64,000 bases of DNA, taken from the NCBI RefSeq assembly GCF_040183065.1, contig NC_091127.1:24905391-24969390 (forward strand), given 5' to 3'. The notes below the pieces were generated by a model. It had not been told where the DNA came from. It searched no databases and saw nothing but the letters and a program-made list of their open reading frames with translations. A program made the translations under genes and the position numbers. The stretch's first letter is position 1. Each line of letters opens with the position of its first letter. This document shows, one piece after another, positions 1-11,122 of the stretch. Source of the DNA: Periplaneta americana. Its lineage: Eukaryota; Arthropoda; Insecta; Blattodea; Blattidae.

Positions 1-2150
1 GGTCCGGTGGCATCAATGACGTCACGTTGCAGCGAAATAAGGAACAAAACTGCTGGAAGGATCGATGGCTGTCATGGCGACTGTATAAGTTGTTGTCTGT
101 GCTACGCTAGCAAAATTTTGAGAAATTTCCGTACTGCCATCTCGTTCAAAGAAAAGAGAGCATAAACAATTTATTTCTTGAACCGGTAGTAATAACTGGT
201 CCGTTGACATGTTCGCTCATAAGCCATTAACATATTGTTTTAACGTTGTGCTCAATACAAACAATACATCAGAACACACCGCCATGACACAACAGTGCAC
301 GATGTCATTCATCTGCTAATTCCCGCCTTATACAAGAACCAATCAGATTCACTGATGGCGACTGATGGAGACTGCCACCACCTCTGCAAGTTAATGGCAC
401 CGGTGCGACACCGGTGGAGCATCAGTGTCGCCATCGGTGGAATTCGGAACACCATGATGCCATCGGATTGCTCACCGGTGAGATTCGGAATACGCTCTTC
501 GAGTCTGGAAACCACTAATCCCCACTTTTTTCCTGCCGTCACTTCCTCCGTTTACTACCTTCGTTGTCATGCACGTTGAGGTTCTTGGCCTCGCGCCTAT
601 GGAATTACCGGAATCCACTGTTTATCATAGACCTACGCATATAGTAATTGACTTCTGATACATGATATGGAGCAATGATTGGAGATAAAACTGAAGTACA
701 CAAAAAAACTCTTCGTAACAGTCTTTTTCTTCCACACAAACTCTCTGCACCTGCTAGAGTTGCAAGAAGTAGTCACTTATCCGACGGAAAAGGGGACATC
801 TCGGCTGGGAAAATCTAAATCGTAATTAAGGGAACCAGGTAGTGATTAGGGGTCAAAAATTCGATTTTTTTTTATTTTGTGTTTAAAAAAAAAGAGTACA
901 AAACTTCCTCTTTAAAACAATATAAATATGTGGGGGGTATTTCTGCAGATATGCCCTTTAAATGACCTCTTTAAATTTGGCGGTGCATCTAATTCATACT
1001 TCATTCCTTTTTCAAATGCGGTTTTCCATAAGTTGACATTTTTCAAATAAGTGCATTTTTCTCTGAAACTACTGAATCAATTTACATGAAATTTTTACAG
1101 TGTTTTCTCCAGGCTGTGTTCTACACAGTAGACCTACGGGTTTAGGAGTGTCACACACATAACACGAGAAAAAATATATACGCAATGAAAAAAATTGCAA
1201 AAATTGTTAAACAAAGTTCAATATTTTTTTTCTGTTTCACTAGGGGTGAAGTATTTAACTAAATTTTGCTTTGGAATTTACAATATACATTACTTGATAA
1301 CTTAACAAAATACAAGGTATATGAGTGAAGATTGTAGCTAGTAATGTGCACCTGAACAATGAGGTACACTTAGCAAAGTGGGAAAAGAGGTTATCGGTTA
1401 GGGCCTTTATTTTGCACTTGGTTACGGAACTATTTAATTGTCTTTTATACCACTGAATTCAGAATGTTTGATTGTATGAGCATGGAAATTTTTATTCCAC
1501 TCTGAGCACTAAAAGCCTAGAAATATTGAACTAAACTTTTGTATCGAAATGTTTCAATTGCATAGGCATCACTACCCACTCCCCTTAAACACATTATTAA
1601 GTTCCAATAAATTATATTTTGAAATATTTTCTTTGTTGAACTTAGCAAAAATCACTGCAGTATTTTTAGTTTAAATTTGAATTGTAGCTAATAATGTGAT
1701 ATGTTTTCGTCACAGATATTGGAAAGCAAAGTAGCGAATCAGCATTGATTCATGATGCGTGTAGAAATGCAGTGTGAATTTAAAATACTTGTGCACATTT
1801 TTTTATATTACTAGTCATTCCAAGCTTTGCTTCCTTTTTATTGCAATTCAGCTTCGCTCATATCTTCCCCATTTTTCAAACAAAATCGGATGGAAATGAT
1901 GTCTTATATTTGGCTAAACACGATATTACAACTACAGAGCGCAAAATTCCCCCCTCTCTTCATCTCCAACTTTCTTTTTATCTTTGTCAAAACCGAAACT
2001 TCCAAAGCACACGATAATACAAGGATGGTCGCTGTTCATTTACACTGCTGGCCATTAACGAAATGCCTACAAAGTGCCAGGGGAGATAATTACATAAATG
2101 GAATTAATATATTAAGGCATATGCACTGATTAATCAGAGTAAGTAGTATA
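1..2150. other. AT-rich intergenic DNA, no gene recognised
   Basis: No reading frame here resembles a known protein or has a convincing splice pattern. The motif CACCGGTG or a close variant recurs between about 395 and 475, giving a small GC-richer patch that may be the remains of an inverted-repeat element. The rest is AT-rich with short A and T runs (for example 861-880 and 1220-1235). Confidence 0.6.
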
Positions 2151-2639
2151 TACAGGGCGTTTCCGTTATTGATACAAACTTCTGGAATTAATACAGGGAG
2201 TCTAAAAAATGAATATGAAAATGGAAATCCCTATCCGGTACGGTTTCAGTAAAGAATTTTATTACAAGTCACAATACTTTATTACAACTTCGAGTAATTA
2301 GATAATTAATCCTTCCTCTGTACACAAAATCTAATTCTACAATTCACCAGAAGTTCCTTCATATGAACTTCTTGCAAGAATTCAAACTACAATTATTGGC
2401 AGAGAGGATAAAACAATCCATACTTCGATGTTTTAATACTCGATTCTATTTGGAGATCGCTATTTTGAGCACAACTCTAAATACTGATGTATTCACATCG
2501 TTTCATAACACAGGCCACTAATTTACTGCAAACTGCATACAATCAACTTCGGAGATCTTGTGACATCAACTTCAGTTCTCGCTCAGAGTATTTTGCCAAT
2601 ACACAATTATTTATTTTAAAATTGAGTTCGAAACATAAA
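2151..2639. other. AT-rich DNA with a transposon-terminus-like start
   Basis: The sequence TACAGGGCGTTTCC at about 2152 resembles the outer end of the long-TIR element at 28349-29060. No matching opposite end was found, so this is at best a solitary remnant. Nothing else is recognisable. Confidence 0.3.
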
Positions 2640-2763
2640 ACAACATCATTCTTCACATTAACAATTTGAAGGTAATTGTGTTATAATACATGTAATTACT
2701 GCAAAAAATACACGTAGTTCATAAATACTACTGCATGTTTATGAACTCATAGCTATGCATGGT
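2640..2763 (+). repeat. Direct repeat, left copy (pair with 4298-4421)
   Basis: About 124 bp running from ACAACATCATTCTTCAC to GCATGGTA recurs at 4298-4421 in the same orientation with scattered differences. The two copies bracket the LINE remnant at 2836-3975. They could be halves of a duplication, or a host repeat unrelated to the LINE. Confidence 0.7.
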
Positions 2764-2835
2764 AAATTATTTATGACAGTTCTACAAATTCAGAAACCTC
2801 ATCTTGTCATTTATCACACTCCAGTGCTAATTTAA

Positions 2836-3975
2836 TGGAATTCCTTAAGGTTCAATATTAGGTCCCCTACTTTTCTAGTGTTCATAAATGATCTTGCTCC
2901 CCTAATAAAAGATGTAGGTCATTCCATATTATTTTCAGATGACACAAGTATAGTAATTACAGTCAATAACTCCAACACATTCCAATCTTCAACAGAAGGA
3001 ATTCTCTTAAAAACATGCGACTGGTTCTCAGTCAATAAATTAGTATTAATTTGTAACAAAACTAACATGATTCAATTTAAATCCTATCTTAAATTCAACC
3101 TCGCAGATTTAAAGCGCAATAATTAACAATAGATCCCTATTAGAAACAACAACAACAACAACCAAATTTCTTGGCTTATAAATCGATAATGTGTTAAATT
3201 GGAAAAACCATATTAAAGAAGTTACCCCCAAACTAAATTCAGCATATTTTGCTATTAGATCTATGCAAAAGATAGCAAATATCAATACCTTAAAAACAAT
3301 ATACTTTGCATACTTCCACTCGGTAATGAGTTTTGGAATATTATTCTGGGGAAATTCCACAGATAGTAACAATATATTCCTATTACAAAAAAGAGTAATT
3401 AGAATAATAGTAGGTGCCAAATCTAAGGAATCGTGTAGGATTATTTTTAAAAACCTACAAATAATGCCCATGGCTTGTCAGTACATTTTTTCATTAATAT
3501 TCTTCCTCGTATGTAATCGTGAAAACTTTGTAACTAATTCAACAGTTCATAGCATAAATACACGTCAAAAAATGACTTTCATACTCCATCGGCAAGTCTA
3601 TCGTGCTATCAAAAAGGAGTGCGTTACATGGCAGCAAAAATTTGTAATAACCTCCCTATCGATATAAAAAATGAAACTCAAAACTTAAGATTATTTAGGG
3701 CCAAATTAAAGAAGTACCTAATTTCTCACGCCTTCTATTATGTAGGTGAATTCATGACATTCAATAACACTTCATGACATTGGTACTAAAACTTTGTGTT
3801 GTACTAGTAGACTATATTGTAAATCTCTTCTGTATATATTTCATCTAGACTGTGACTATAAATTAAGATTGTACAATAGTATTAAGTTTTTTAACTTGTT
3901 CCATATTCTAGCTGTGAAACAATGTATGAATACCATGGAATGTTAATAAATACAATACAATACAATACAATACAA
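2836..3975 (+). mobile_element. LINE (jockey/CR1-like) 3' part, reverse transcriptase remnant, copy 1
   Basis: This is a 5'-truncated non-LTR retrotransposon. Near 2836-2890 the RT block reads G-I-P-stop-G-S-I-L-G-P-L-L-F and then F-I-N-D-L, so the usual Gln of the PQG motif has become a stop. The catalytic box is S-D-D-T instead of the usual A-D-D-T (about 2935-2946). The part after the palm continues at 3191-3667 in another frame (L-N-W-K-N-H-I, F-A-Y-F-H-S-V-M, L-Q-K-R-V-I-R-I). The element ends in a (TACAA)n tail at 3945-3975. Several stops and frameshifts make it dead. Copies occur at 50970-51931 and, inverted, at 57352-57857. The pentanucleotide tail suggests the CR1/jockey group; the exact clade is uncertain. 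Confidence 0.85.
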
Positions 3976-4297
3976 AAACGAGTGATTCAACGAAAATTTT
4001 GCTCTTGAATTTACATACACAGGCGATAAAATTGCTTTAGACACTCTTTGTGTGCTATGTAACATGCAAGTGCTATGTGAGAGTTAAATAGTTGAGTAAC
4101 AGTTCTTTATTGCCCGCAAGACTGCGTAGATATTTGGGAACAAACCACCCCTAATGTAAAAATAACAATAAACAATTTTGTTAACGTGAACTTGAAGGAT
4201 TAAAACAGTGTCAGTATATGTTGGTGAAAAGTGCGAAAACTGACGATGAAAATGGTACAGAGGCGTAAGACCAGGTGAGCTGAAAGACGAGGCAATA
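3976..4297. other. AT-rich DNA, no feature recognised
   Basis: I see no coding potential, tandem repeat or terminal inverted repeat in this stretch. Confidence 0.5.
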
Positions 4298-4421
4298 ACA
4301 ACATTCTTCATATTAACAATTTGAAGGTAATTTTTTATAATTATGTAAGTAATTACTAAAAAATTACACGCAGTTTATAAATACAACTGCATGTTTATGA
4401 ATTCATGGCTGTGTATGGTAC
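4298..4421 (+). repeat. Direct repeat, right copy (pair with 2640-2763)
   Basis: Same orientation as the left copy; both share the segment around ACTGCATGTTTATGAA and TTAACAATTTGAAGG. The distance between copies is about 1.66 kb. Confidence 0.7.
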
Positions 4422-4736
4422 CTAAAATAATGTAGCAGACATATAGTCGATGTTAAGTACATACAGAATATAAATAAAAAATCATATTAAATTTACATCT
4501 ATGTTAATCTAGCAATTAAATAAATTTAACTTACATGATCCGTCAATCTTTTTGCGATTCGAAAGAGATCCGGGATCAAAAATTTTATAAACTACTGCCT
4601 TAGAATACGACGTAACGGTGAAGGTCTGAAATACACAATGGTGCCGGTAATTTAAGTCTTCATTCTTGTAGCTATTAATATTTGACGAAGAAAATGACTG
4701 TTATATTTTGATTTTATATTAATTTTAAATAGGTAA

Positions 4737-4739
<3 letters not shown>

Positions 4740-4779
<40 letters not shown>

Positions 4780-4955
4780 GTTTTATTTTCCCTGGCAGAG
4801 TTAAGGCCATCAAGCCTTCTCTTCCACTCAACCAGGATCAAATCACATACAGAAAAATACATACCGGTATACAAATATTACTTAAAAATAATAATAAACA
4901 TAATAAAGTAAAAAAGAGAGATCGAATACATATACACAATCAGTATTAACTTTGA

Positions 4956-5001
<46 letters not shown>

Positions 5002-5242
5002 TTATATATAATAAAAATGAGACTGAATATATAATCACAAACAGGAAAATACATTCTAGTACACAATTATTAACTTAAAAAAAAGAATTAATACATATGA
5101 ATATAATCTCACAACTAAAGGAATAGTACAATTAGTATGATCAGTACAGCACGTGTTACATTGAGACAATGGCAATTACCTAGATATTAGTGTTAATGGA
5201 AAAATAAAGTAATGACTGTATAAAATAATAATAATAATAATA

Positions 5243-5288
<46 letters not shown>
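4740..5288. repeat. (AAT)n microsatellites around a LINE 3' end
   Basis: Three AAT/ATT tracts lie at about 4740-4779, 4957-4999 and 5224-5288. The last switches midway from AAT to ATT, making a perfect inverted junction. Between the first two, 4782-4870 reads like the 3' end of a minus-strand LINE (CAGAGTTAAGGCCATCAAGC); a close match adjoins the large array at 27961. Confidence 0.8.
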
Positions 5289-6010
5289 TAAATAAAAAAT
5301 TATACCTAAAAACTAATAAATAAATAAATAAATAAATTAATTAATTAATTAAATAAATAAATAAAAACCTTCCTGTGGCATGAGTTCAAGTATATTTTAT
5401 ACTACTTCAGAGGAATTTATCAGGGATTTAAAAGGGTTCATGATTTTTTAATAAATCCCGAGAGAAATGGAAAATATAAACATGTAATTACATAATGTTC
5501 TCGGGAAACAATATGTTAAAATTACGCGAAATGCACTAAGAAAGAGCTTATGTGTTGATACCGCCCGTAGAGCTCGGCATTGTATTTCCACAGCAGACAG
5601 TTCTATCCCATTATCTACGGAGAAGTAATGGTTTCAGGTTCTCTCCAAAAATAAAAATGGATAAAGGAAGAGAAGAAAAGCAACTCAATGCAAGGATTTT
5701 CCTCTATTCTTTTCTTCAGTTCTCTCCCTTCCACTAGGCAGAGGTTCTCAAATATTGGCCCAGGGACCACAATGGGTCGCATGGATATCCTTCCATTATT
5801 GTTCGTGAAAAGACTCCAATACAAAGATAGCAATAACTCATTGAGAGCCACAGTTCTAAAGCAACACGACAGGGATTCGATTCCGGCCAGACTTTCATCT
5901 CCGCTTCATTCTTACAGGTGTCTTGGCTTTCATACGAGATGTAATAAAAGGTGCAATAAATGACATAGTTCCTTATTACGCAAACATTAAAATAATCACT
6001 AGTACATGGC
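5289..6010. other. AT-rich DNA with short AAAT/TTAA runs, no gene
   Basis: A mixed AAAT/TTAA tract occupies 5318-5365. A tRNA B-box-like string (GGGATTCGATTCC) is at about 5872, but no A box or cloverleaf was found with it. Confidence 0.45.
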
Positions 6011-6136
6011 ACTTTTGTATGTATGTATTTATTCATAATGCAAATGGGTATATACCGGATGGCAGTGATAACTAATTACACTCAATAATAACAATTACTA
6101 ATAAACACAATCAATAAAAAATACAATTAATAATAA

Positions 6137-6190
<54 letters not shown>
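6011..6190 (-). mobile_element. LINE 3' end fragment with (AAT)n
   Basis: On the minus strand this segment carries the motif A-T-C-A-C-T-G-C-C-A-T-C-C-G-G followed by TATATACCC and an ATAAATACATACATAC tail. A plus-strand relative lies at 9050-9105. It is followed on the plus strand by (AAT)n at 6137-6190. No coding part remains. Confidence 0.6.
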
Positions 6191-6191
<1 letters not shown>

Positions 6192-6446
6192 GAATCGCTC
6201 CATACAGAAAGGGCTTTAGTCCATTAGACCTAGTTTTGAGAAAACTAAAGAAAACATTCTGTAAATGCCTACTCTATTCCTTTCTGCATAGAACTCTGAG
6301 CCTGACGCTTCAGTTTCTATCTTTCCAAGCATTGGACTGAATACCTTTCTGCACAGGCCGATGGAGCCACCCATAAAGATATGATTTCCATCTATATCTC
6401 GTTTTTTTAAATTTGTGACTGAAGCCCTTTCTGTGTGGACCGATTC
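6192..6446. mobile_element. MITE with ~30-bp terminal inverted repeats inside (AAT)n
   Basis: The left end GAATCGCTCCATACAGAAAG is matched in inverse at the right end (GAATCGGTCCACACAGAAAG on the minus strand). Both ends abut AAT repeat tracts (6137-6190 and 6447-6581), so the element appears to have landed in one microsatellite. The target duplication cannot be measured in the repeat. There is no transposase coding. Confidence 0.75.
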
Positions 6447-6508
<62 letters not shown>

Positions 6509-6524
6509 CAATAATAATAATGAC

Positions 6525-6581
<57 letters not shown>
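6447..6581. repeat. (AAT)n microsatellite with AATGAC variants
   Basis: About 135 bp of AAT repeats with two ATGAC interruptions near 6505 and 6521. Long Ile or Asn frames across it are artefacts. Confidence 0.95.
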
Positions 6582-6582
<1 letters not shown>

Positions 6583-6802
6583 GGGAGCATCCTAAATTAA
6601 ATAAAGCACGATCACTTAAAATAACATTTAAGTAAATCTAATTTCTATCTTAACTCTAATTTCGAACCAAAACCCACGAGTATGATATATTCATACCTGC
6701 ACAAGTACCTTTCAGCATTACACTCATTTCGCTGACAACTCACTCACTGCACTAGAACTAAGACACATTTCACTGATTCTACCCTGATTTTACTAACACA
6801 TC

Positions 6803-7519
6803 AATAGTAGGCCTAATATGCGTTACAAGAGCGGTATGTTGAAGTTTTCATGTTCGAGGAAAAGTTTGAAAAAGCGAAACGTAGTTGAGCTTTTTTAATT
6901 TCCGAGAATTGAAAGAAAACATACCGCTCGTGTATTGTACATTATTTTGTGCGAAGATCGTTTATTACATACCTGAAAGACGAATTTCTAATTAGTTGCA
7001 ATGAAATCTCCATCTTGGTTTCTGTTCAATGACGGCAAATTTGCAAAACAAAAATATCTATCTTCAACATTGTTGCTTGAAAATGTTTTCTGTGTTTACT
7101 ATACTCCAGCAGGCCGTGTTATACGTCTGTCTCTTTTTTTTCCCCCAGTCTATGATGAGTCTGGAATCTTGTTGATTTTTTCACGGCTTCCTTAATGTTA
7201 CTTACATCACGAATGCAGTAACTTTAGTGGAGTTGTAGAGTTTACTTAATTTTTTAAAATATTTAAAAACAATAATTAACAATGCAATTTAGGTGAAATT
7301 GCAGTGGTAAGTTTCCAATTTATAATTATTACTATATTGAACGTCTCTAAAAATAATATGTTAAAAGCCTAAAGCAGTAAAATCAATATGTCACTTAAGC
7401 GGTAAGAAGAGGGGAATTGTTATGTGTGTTAGGTTGGGAATACTGAATGTGGAATTTTAGACTTTCCGCGGATTGGTTTTGTGCGGAAACCAAGCAAATA
7501 CGCACGATCTCGCACAAAA
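6803..7519 (+). mobile_element. Unclassified dispersed repeat R1, copy 1 (internally deleted)
   Basis: This is the first of three same-orientation copies (17142-17947, 21383-22150). They share the start GTTACAAGAGCGGTATGTT and the end ATCTCGCACAAAA. A subterminal inverted repeat pairs AGAGCGGTATGTT with AACATACCGCTC about 80 bp later. Compared with the others, this copy lacks roughly 105 bp after the CCCCCAGTCTAT motif and has an extra GGCCTA near its left end (TAGGCCTA at 6808-6815). No coding region or clear terminal inverted repeat was found, so the class is unknown. Confidence 0.8.
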
Positions 7520-7565
7520 ACATTTCACTATTCAAATACTTTGTACTGCCACTTTAAACTATAAA

Positions 7566-7660
7566 ACTTCACTGACAGAAACACACTTCACTTACACAAC
7601 TCACTTCACTGACAACACACTTCACTGACACAACACACTTCTTCACTGATACAACACTTC
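7566..7660. repeat. Short degenerate minisatellite (CACTTCACTGACACAACA type)
   Basis: Five to six imperfect units of CACTTCACTGACA lie in tandem. A separate short duplication (TAGCATTCCAGTCCC, twice) is at about 7786-7818. Confidence 0.65.
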
Positions 7661-8154
7661 AAATAAAGAAAATATCAATTACACCCTTTAAATAATGTGT
7701 ATAATATACTACCGTCTATTAGTAAAGTCCTTAAGCCTATTTTTACAACATTTTTGGTAAAGCCTTTAGTAAGTATGCAGGTAGCATTCCAGTCCCTGAT
7801 AGCATTCCAGTCCCTTTGCCCACTATAACATTTTTTCTATCGCTCAATTCTTTAAAATCTCGACGTTCAGACGAAAAGTGTCATCTTAAAGTCATGAACA
7901 CGAATATAGATTACACTGAGTGAACCGTAAGCAATGCCATAAATTTCAGGAGGTTATTCTTTGAGATATTTCAAACAAAAAATTTAACACACTTTTGCTC
8001 ATTTTTTCTTCCTTTTCGAGATGAAAATTGTTTTATATGAAATACATCATAGCGTGTTTTGGGAAAGCCATTGACTTAATCCCCAATATACTCAGGCAAT
8101 TTAAGAGAGCAGTGTATTATGATAATAAATGATTGAAATTTTTTAAGACTATAT
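7661..8154. other. AT-rich DNA, no gene recognised
   Basis: Apart from the short tandem duplication near 7786-7818, I see nothing supportable here. Confidence 0.4.
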
Positions 8155-8341
8155 GGGCCGTATTCATAGACATTCTTAGCGCTGGCTTCCGGTGATGATC
8201 AACGAACTAACGTTTTTCGTATTCATAAACCAGTGTTAGCGATATGATTGATATAAATCCTGCACACGTAATCAGTCGATAGCCAGGGCTAGTTTAGCAC
8301 GCTCGTAGCGCGGGCTAGCGAAATGTCTATGAATAGCACCC
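8155..8341. mobile_element. Short MITE (~187 bp)
   Basis: The left end GGGCCGTATTCATAGACATT pairs with the minus-strand reading of the right end, GGGTGCTATTCATAGACATT. TAT lies outside both ends and could be a 3-bp target duplication. There is no coding capacity, so it would need a transposase in trans. Confidence 0.7.
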
Positions 8342-8417
8342 TATGAGTTTTATTTCAATTCTTCATTTAGGTGTTACTTGGGTTAGGTGTGTGCATAGTA
8401 AGTTTTACGGTATTTCA

Positions 8418-8722
8418 TTTCATTTATTATATTCTATATATCTTAAATTAGCAATGAAGCTTTAAGATGTGGAACAAGTCAAAATTTTGCAAGATTACAA
8501 ACATAATAATTACAATTTTTACAAATTTTTTTACAATTTTTACAATTTCAAAATTTTGCAATTTTATACAATTTTTTACAATATTTTGGCGAGATGTAGT
8601 GAGATAAGGTGAGGCCCGAGGATTCGCCAAAAGATTACCTGGCATTTGCCTTATGATTGGGGAAAACCTCGGAAAAAACCTAAACCAGGTAATCAGACAA
8701 AAGGGGCTGAAATGAAGTGAGG
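8418..8722 (-). mobile_element. SINE-like element, shared central domain with an ACAATTTT-rich 3' tail
   Basis: On the minus strand the central part (8595-8700) carries TACCTGG, GGTTTTTTCCGAGGTTTTCC and GGCGAATCCTCGG, as in the SINEs at 40526 and 58209. Its 3' part differs: it runs into a degenerate ACAATTTT array and then CTTCATTGCTAATTTAAG. The same tail occurs at 54130-54605. It is probably a second SINE lineage that shares the central domain. Confidence 0.65.
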
Positions 8723-9110
8723 CCGAGGAATAAAACAAGATCAGGAAAATTATGTTTTGTGTAAGCAGTGCATATGAAGAGAAGGCGTATGACAATATTG
8801 ACCTGGCGGCCCCTTTGGCGTTATTCGACAGGAGTAGGCTACGCGCCGGCACCGAGTTTCCCCTTCTTCCTTCCTCATCTTCATAACATCCCTTACCTAT
8901 TCCATACACTACACTTACAAATACACTTACCCTTGCATCTATTTATTTATTGCATCTATTTATTTATAGTTAAAAATAAATTTAGGTTTATTTTATTTTT
9001 TATTGCTGTAATTATTGTATAATTGTAATGGTATTATTGTATATTATATATCACTGCCACCGGGTGTATACCCAATTGTAGTGTTAATAAATAAATACAT
9101 ACATACACAT
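8723..9110 (+). mobile_element. LINE 3' end fragment (non-coding)
   Basis: The sequence ACTGCCACCGGGTGTATACCC followed by TAATAAATAAATACATACATAC at 9055-9105 is the plus-strand form of the 3' end seen at 6011. The upstream 8780-8950 part (ACGCGCCGGCACCGAG) is probably part of the same copy but shows no RT motif. Confidence 0.5.
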
Positions 9111-10105
9111 ACGACGTAACGCTTCGCAGATACACATCATGCATAGCGTGGCCCCTCGAAGAGGTGTACTACTTGAAAATGGGCCACAGTCCTGCTATCT
9201 ATCCGCAGTACACGGAACTCAAATCACGCAAGTGAAGTGAGTAGATATTGGATATACACACATGCACATGTTTTGTGTAAAATAGTTGGCAACTATTAAA
9301 GATTAACAGACTTGGAAGTTATAAGTAAAGAATCCTCAAATTTTGTTCCTACTTTTGTGACATGAAAAGTGGCCAAGTTGGGACAATTAGGTACATACCG
9401 ATACTTAAAACGTATTGTAAAAGTATGGTAATCGATATATCTATAAAGAAGTGTTTATTATTTGAATTTTTTCATTGAAATGGATGGAGATCTTTGGATC
9501 CCCAAAATCCATCTAGCTGTTTAGGCGAAAAGGCTACCCTTAGGGACAAAATCACACCATTTATAAAAGAAATAATGAAACGTGTAATATTCTCATGGAA
9601 ATCTTGAAGTTAATTTTCGTGAGAAATACAGCTACGTACCTTCATTTTATTTCGAATATAAATTAACACAAATAACTTTTATTCTGAACACGCCAACTAA
9701 GAAAACAATTAAAATATTCGTAACTGACTGCTGTAGAAAAAATATATATGGGCTACCGTCCACAGAAAATTTACGTTCTTCTCAAATAATTCTTCAATAT
9801 GACATTTATTTTACAATTAGAGAGTATGCAGCTAATCAAGTTCCGGATACAATGCAGACTACTGACTTATTGCTCCCACTTTCTTATTTTTTAAATGTGA
9901 AAATCTAAGACATGAGACTTTCCACTTTTGTACTTCTCTTCTGAAGGTAGGTAGGTAATGAATTTTATCGCTTCGTATCTACAACCGTTACAGTGCACTG
10001 AACTACCTTCAAGGCTGTCATGATGAGAAAATCATTAATGTTTTATTTTCCAGTTGCTTTACACGGCTAGGTAATGTAATCTTGAATTATGAACCTAAAT
10101 ATTTC
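9111..10105. other. Intergenic DNA, no feature recognised
   Basis: No coding frame, inverted repeat or tandem repeat was found in this stretch. Confidence 0.5.
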
Positions 10106-10109
10106 GATT

Positions 10110-10330
10110 TGGCTCACCGTTAGTCGAATGGCTGGAGTCGGCTTTTCACGCTGATAACCCGGGTTCGACTCGGCATTTGTGATGGGCAAAGACGGTGCTC
10201 GGACGTAGTTTTCGCGGGGCACTTCCATTTCATCTACAGGCATTCCACTATGTGGTGATTTTCAGTTCTCCTCCTATGCTGCACCAATGGCTAAAAAACT
10301 ACAGCTTCGACGCATCACTCATAGATGGAG
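10110..10330 (+). mobile_element. tRNA-derived SINE
   Basis: A tRNA-like head at about 10115-10175 has an A-box-like segment (TTAGTCGAATGGCTGGAG) and a B box (GGGTTCGACTC). A body follows with GTGATTTTCAGTTCTCC. It has no recognisable target-site duplication. The imperfect cloverleaf argues against a working tRNA gene. Confidence 0.65.
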
Positions 10331-10530
10331 ACGCTTCGGTGAAAGACGTAAGTACAATACCCGTCATTAGATAAAATATTTTTTTAATTTTATAAGTCAT
10401 TATAAGACATATTATTTATTATTTACAAGTGCACCTCTTAAACATGGTGTTAGTTTCGGCCCAAGACTTTATAATAAAATTACAAATCATTTTCCAAATT
10501 TCAAATATTTTAAAATTGAAGCTTTTAAAA
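10331..10530. other. AT-rich spacer
   Basis: Nothing is recognised here. Confidence 0.4.
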
Positions 10531-11122
10531 TAGTACATTATGCAACGAGCCTATAATGATAGTAATTAAGACGCGAGGATGTTTATGAAACGAGCGCAAG
10601 CGAGTTTCATAATTTTCATACAAGCGTCTTAATTACCATTATAGGCAAGTTTCATACGACTTTTTATGTTCTACCATATTTTTAACTTGAAATTATTCGT
10701 AAGTATTCATGTTAATGTTATGTGAGTGAGTGCAAAAGCCTACCTCATGAATTGTGAGATGTGCGCAGACGCGAAAGTATTGATTTTTTCCGGGAAACGA
10801 ATATCGACGACCTTGATAATAGTAAGATGAACATTAGTCTTGATATAACCTTGAAATTGAATTCGACATTGAAAAACGAGATGACAAATTGAATTTATTT
10901 GAATATTATTTACAATTAACTCCAATTATTATAGTAACAGAACATAACCTTCTGCGACAGTATTGGATTTCCAGCCTCCGTGACGTTTCCCTCGTTGTCT
11001 TTCGATTGCATATCCGAGAATAATCGAAAACCTGACCTTTAATGAATAGGTGTACTTTAATGACATGCATTAAAGGACTGCTACCAGGTGTATAATTACT
11101 ACATTTCGGCATGATCGAGCAT
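10531..11122 (+). mobile_element. Unclassified dispersed repeat R2, copy 1
   Basis: An inverted second copy lies at 49946-50611. One end is TAGTACATTATGCAACGAGCC and the other GGCATGATCGAGCATA. Near the left end an internal inverted repeat pairs AGTAATTAAGACGC with GCGTCTTAATTACC around GAAACGAGCGCAAGCGAGTTTC. A 68-codon minus-strand frame (10906-11112) begins M-P-K-C but lacks a full zinc-finger pattern. Copy 2 holds about 60 bp more in the middle and an extra GGCCTA. Confidence 0.75.

Noticed and set aside
6216-6635. Poly-Ile and poly-Asn frames
   Set aside because: Translations of (AAT)n microsatellites.
10906-11112. THAP-type zinc finger starting M-P-K-C
   Set aside because: The second Cys and the C-x-x-H end of the THAP pattern are missing, and the frame is not kept in the other R2 copy.
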